Source: Winogradskyella psychrotolerans (GTDB lineage Bacteria; Bacteroidota; Bacteroidia; Flavobacteriales; Flavobacteriaceae). From it: DNA of 64,000 nucleotides. Where the stretch lies: assembly GCF_018860565.1 (NCBI RefSeq), contig NZ_JAHKPS010000013.1, forward strand, positions 390,420 through 454,419, in the 5' to 3' direction. The translations under genes and the position numbers were made by a program. Of this stretch, positions 63,166 through 64,000 are shown piece after piece. The notes beneath the pieces are model-generated. The model searched no databases. It was not told the origin of the DNA and worked only from the letters and a program-made list of their open reading frames with translations. Positions within the stretch are counted from its first letter, which is position 1. Each line of letters begins with the position of its first letter.

Positions 63166-64000
63166 ATGAAAAAACTCTCTATTATAGCGGTTTTGCTTTT
63201 AGCATTTCAGATGCATGGGCAACAAGACCCTCAGTACACACAGTACATGTATAATATGAATATAGTAAACCCTGCTTATGCAGGTTCAAGAGAAAATCTT
63301 TCTTTTGGACTACTATACAGAAACCAATGGACTAAAATTGAAGGTGGCCCTGAAACAGGTACATTCTTTGGTCATGCGCCAGTTGGAAATAATCTTGGAA
63401 TAGGATTATCTGTTATTGCAGATCATATTGGTCCTGTTAAAGAAACTAATGCTTATGTAGATGTCTCATACACCTTAAACTTAGGCGGCGAACACCGTTT
63501 AGCTTTTGGTGTTAAAGCAGGAGCTACATTCCATGACATTGATTTATCAAATGGAAACGTTGCTGTGATAGATACTAACGATCCTTTCTTTGGATTTGGT
63601 ATTAATGAAACAACACCAAACATTGGTGCTGGTTTCTTTTACTACACTGAAAAATATTATTTATCATTATCTGTACCTAACTTATTATCATCTGTTCATT
63701 TAGACGATGGTAATCGTAAAATAGGATCTGAAACACAGCACTATTTCTTAACTGGTGGTTACGTGTTTGATCTTTCACCAAATACAGAACTTAAACCATC
63801 GTTTATGGTAAAATCTGCTTTTGATGCACCTACATCATTTGATGTTAATTTAAATGCGAGATTCTTTAAGAAATTTGAAATTGGGGCTTCGTATAGATTA
63901 GATGATTCATTTTCTGGTTTGGTAAACTTAGCGTTAACACCAAATATTAGAATTGGATATGCATACGATGCAATTTCATCCGATATTAAAGCATATGCAC
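63166..64000 (+). CDS. PorP/SprF-family type IX secretion membrane protein (partial, cut by window end)
   Basis: The gene starts with ATG at 63166 and is still open at base 64000 (278 codons seen). The product has a signal peptide (ending MHGQ), then the family hallmark QDPQYTQYMYNMNIVNPAYA, a beta-barrel with FGLLYRNQW and alternating strands. The family acts with type B T9SS substrates in surface presentation. The gap to the preceding type B protein gene is 26 bases, so they form an operon and a functional pair. Confidence 0.92.
   Translation, partial: MKKLSIIAVLLLAFQMHGQQDPQYTQYMYNMNIVNPAYAGSRENLSFGLLYRNQWTKIEGGPETGTFFGHAPVGNNLGIGLSVIADHIGPVKETNAYVDVSYTLNLGGEHRLAFGVKAGATFHDIDLSNGNVAVIDTNDPFFGFGINETTPNIGAGFFYYTEKYYLSLSVPNLLSSVHLDDGNRKIGSETQHYFLTGGYVFDLSPNTELKPSFMVKSAFDAPTSFDVNLNARFFKKFEIGASYRLDDSFSGLVNLALTPNIRIGYAYDAISSDIKAYA

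Noticed and set aside
1..64000. CRISPR array, IS element, prophage or integrated island
   Set aside because: No direct repeats with regular spacers, transposase, integrase, phage genes or tRNA-linked att sites were seen, and composition looks even throughout.

Overview
The window is a stretch of chromosome from a marine-type member of the Flavobacteriaceae (phylum Bacteroidota). Evidence: AT-rich DNA, promoters of the Bacteroidota type (TAnnTTTG -7 boxes), type IX secretion (T9SS) sorting domains of both type A and type B, a PorP/SprF protein, many SPII lipoproteins, and a tmRNA whose tag reads GENNYALAA. I saw no insertion sequence, prophage, CRISPR array, tRNA or rRNA. The genus cannot be fixed from this window alone.

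Layout. 1-13.3 kb: housekeeping and small-metabolism genes (MazG-like pyrophosphohydrolase, ilvE, DUF4920 and CxxCH lipoproteins, mnmD, a TIGR01777 epimerase, a PLP decarboxylase operon, two small membrane proteins, an M49 peptidase, a SRPBCC/effector-binding protein, a fluoride channel). 13.4-18.1 kb: a transglutaminase-like protein and a four-gene envelope cluster (membrane protein, lipoprotein, winged-helix regulator, CreD). The same three-half-site operator stands in front of its first gene and in front of creD. A frameshifted small membrane gene and a DUF2809 gene follow. 18.1-22.2 kb: SDR, an AlaDH/PNT-like dehydrogenase, an EamA transporter, a structured ncRNA resembling Flavo-1, and ssrA.

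22.3-29.6 kb: a tight plus-strand trio. It encodes an HD-phosphohydrolase fused to a Pycsar-type transmembrane effector domain, a large GAF-domain protein, and a 1221-residue lipoprotein that joins a calcineurin-like phosphoesterase, a kinase-like middle segment and a BamA-like beta-barrel. No nucleotide cyclase lies beside it. This is my best candidate for an undescribed signalling or defence-related system. 29.7-34.7 kb: a TetR-controlled redox/dehalogenase cluster with two matching palindromic operators, a HipA-like kinase/DUF3037 pair, and MarC.

34.8-53.5 kb: an FKBP isomerase, then a 15-kb MacAB-TolC-type export locus on the minus strand (adaptor, two ATPases, four ~800-residue FtsX/MacB permeases, a DUF2807 protein, a TolC protein). 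Divergent from it is a sigma54 response regulator with its histidine kinase. Two copies of one regulatory module (sigma54-like promoter plus two palindromic upstream sites at identical spacing) precede the adaptor and the last permease, which suggests direct control by that regulator. 53.6-64 kb: a TPR/LuxR-type membrane regulator, a 600-bp gene-free stretch, then two giant T9SS-secreted multidomain proteins and the start of a PorP/SprF gene, which form a surface-adhesin/gliding-type locus cut by the window end.
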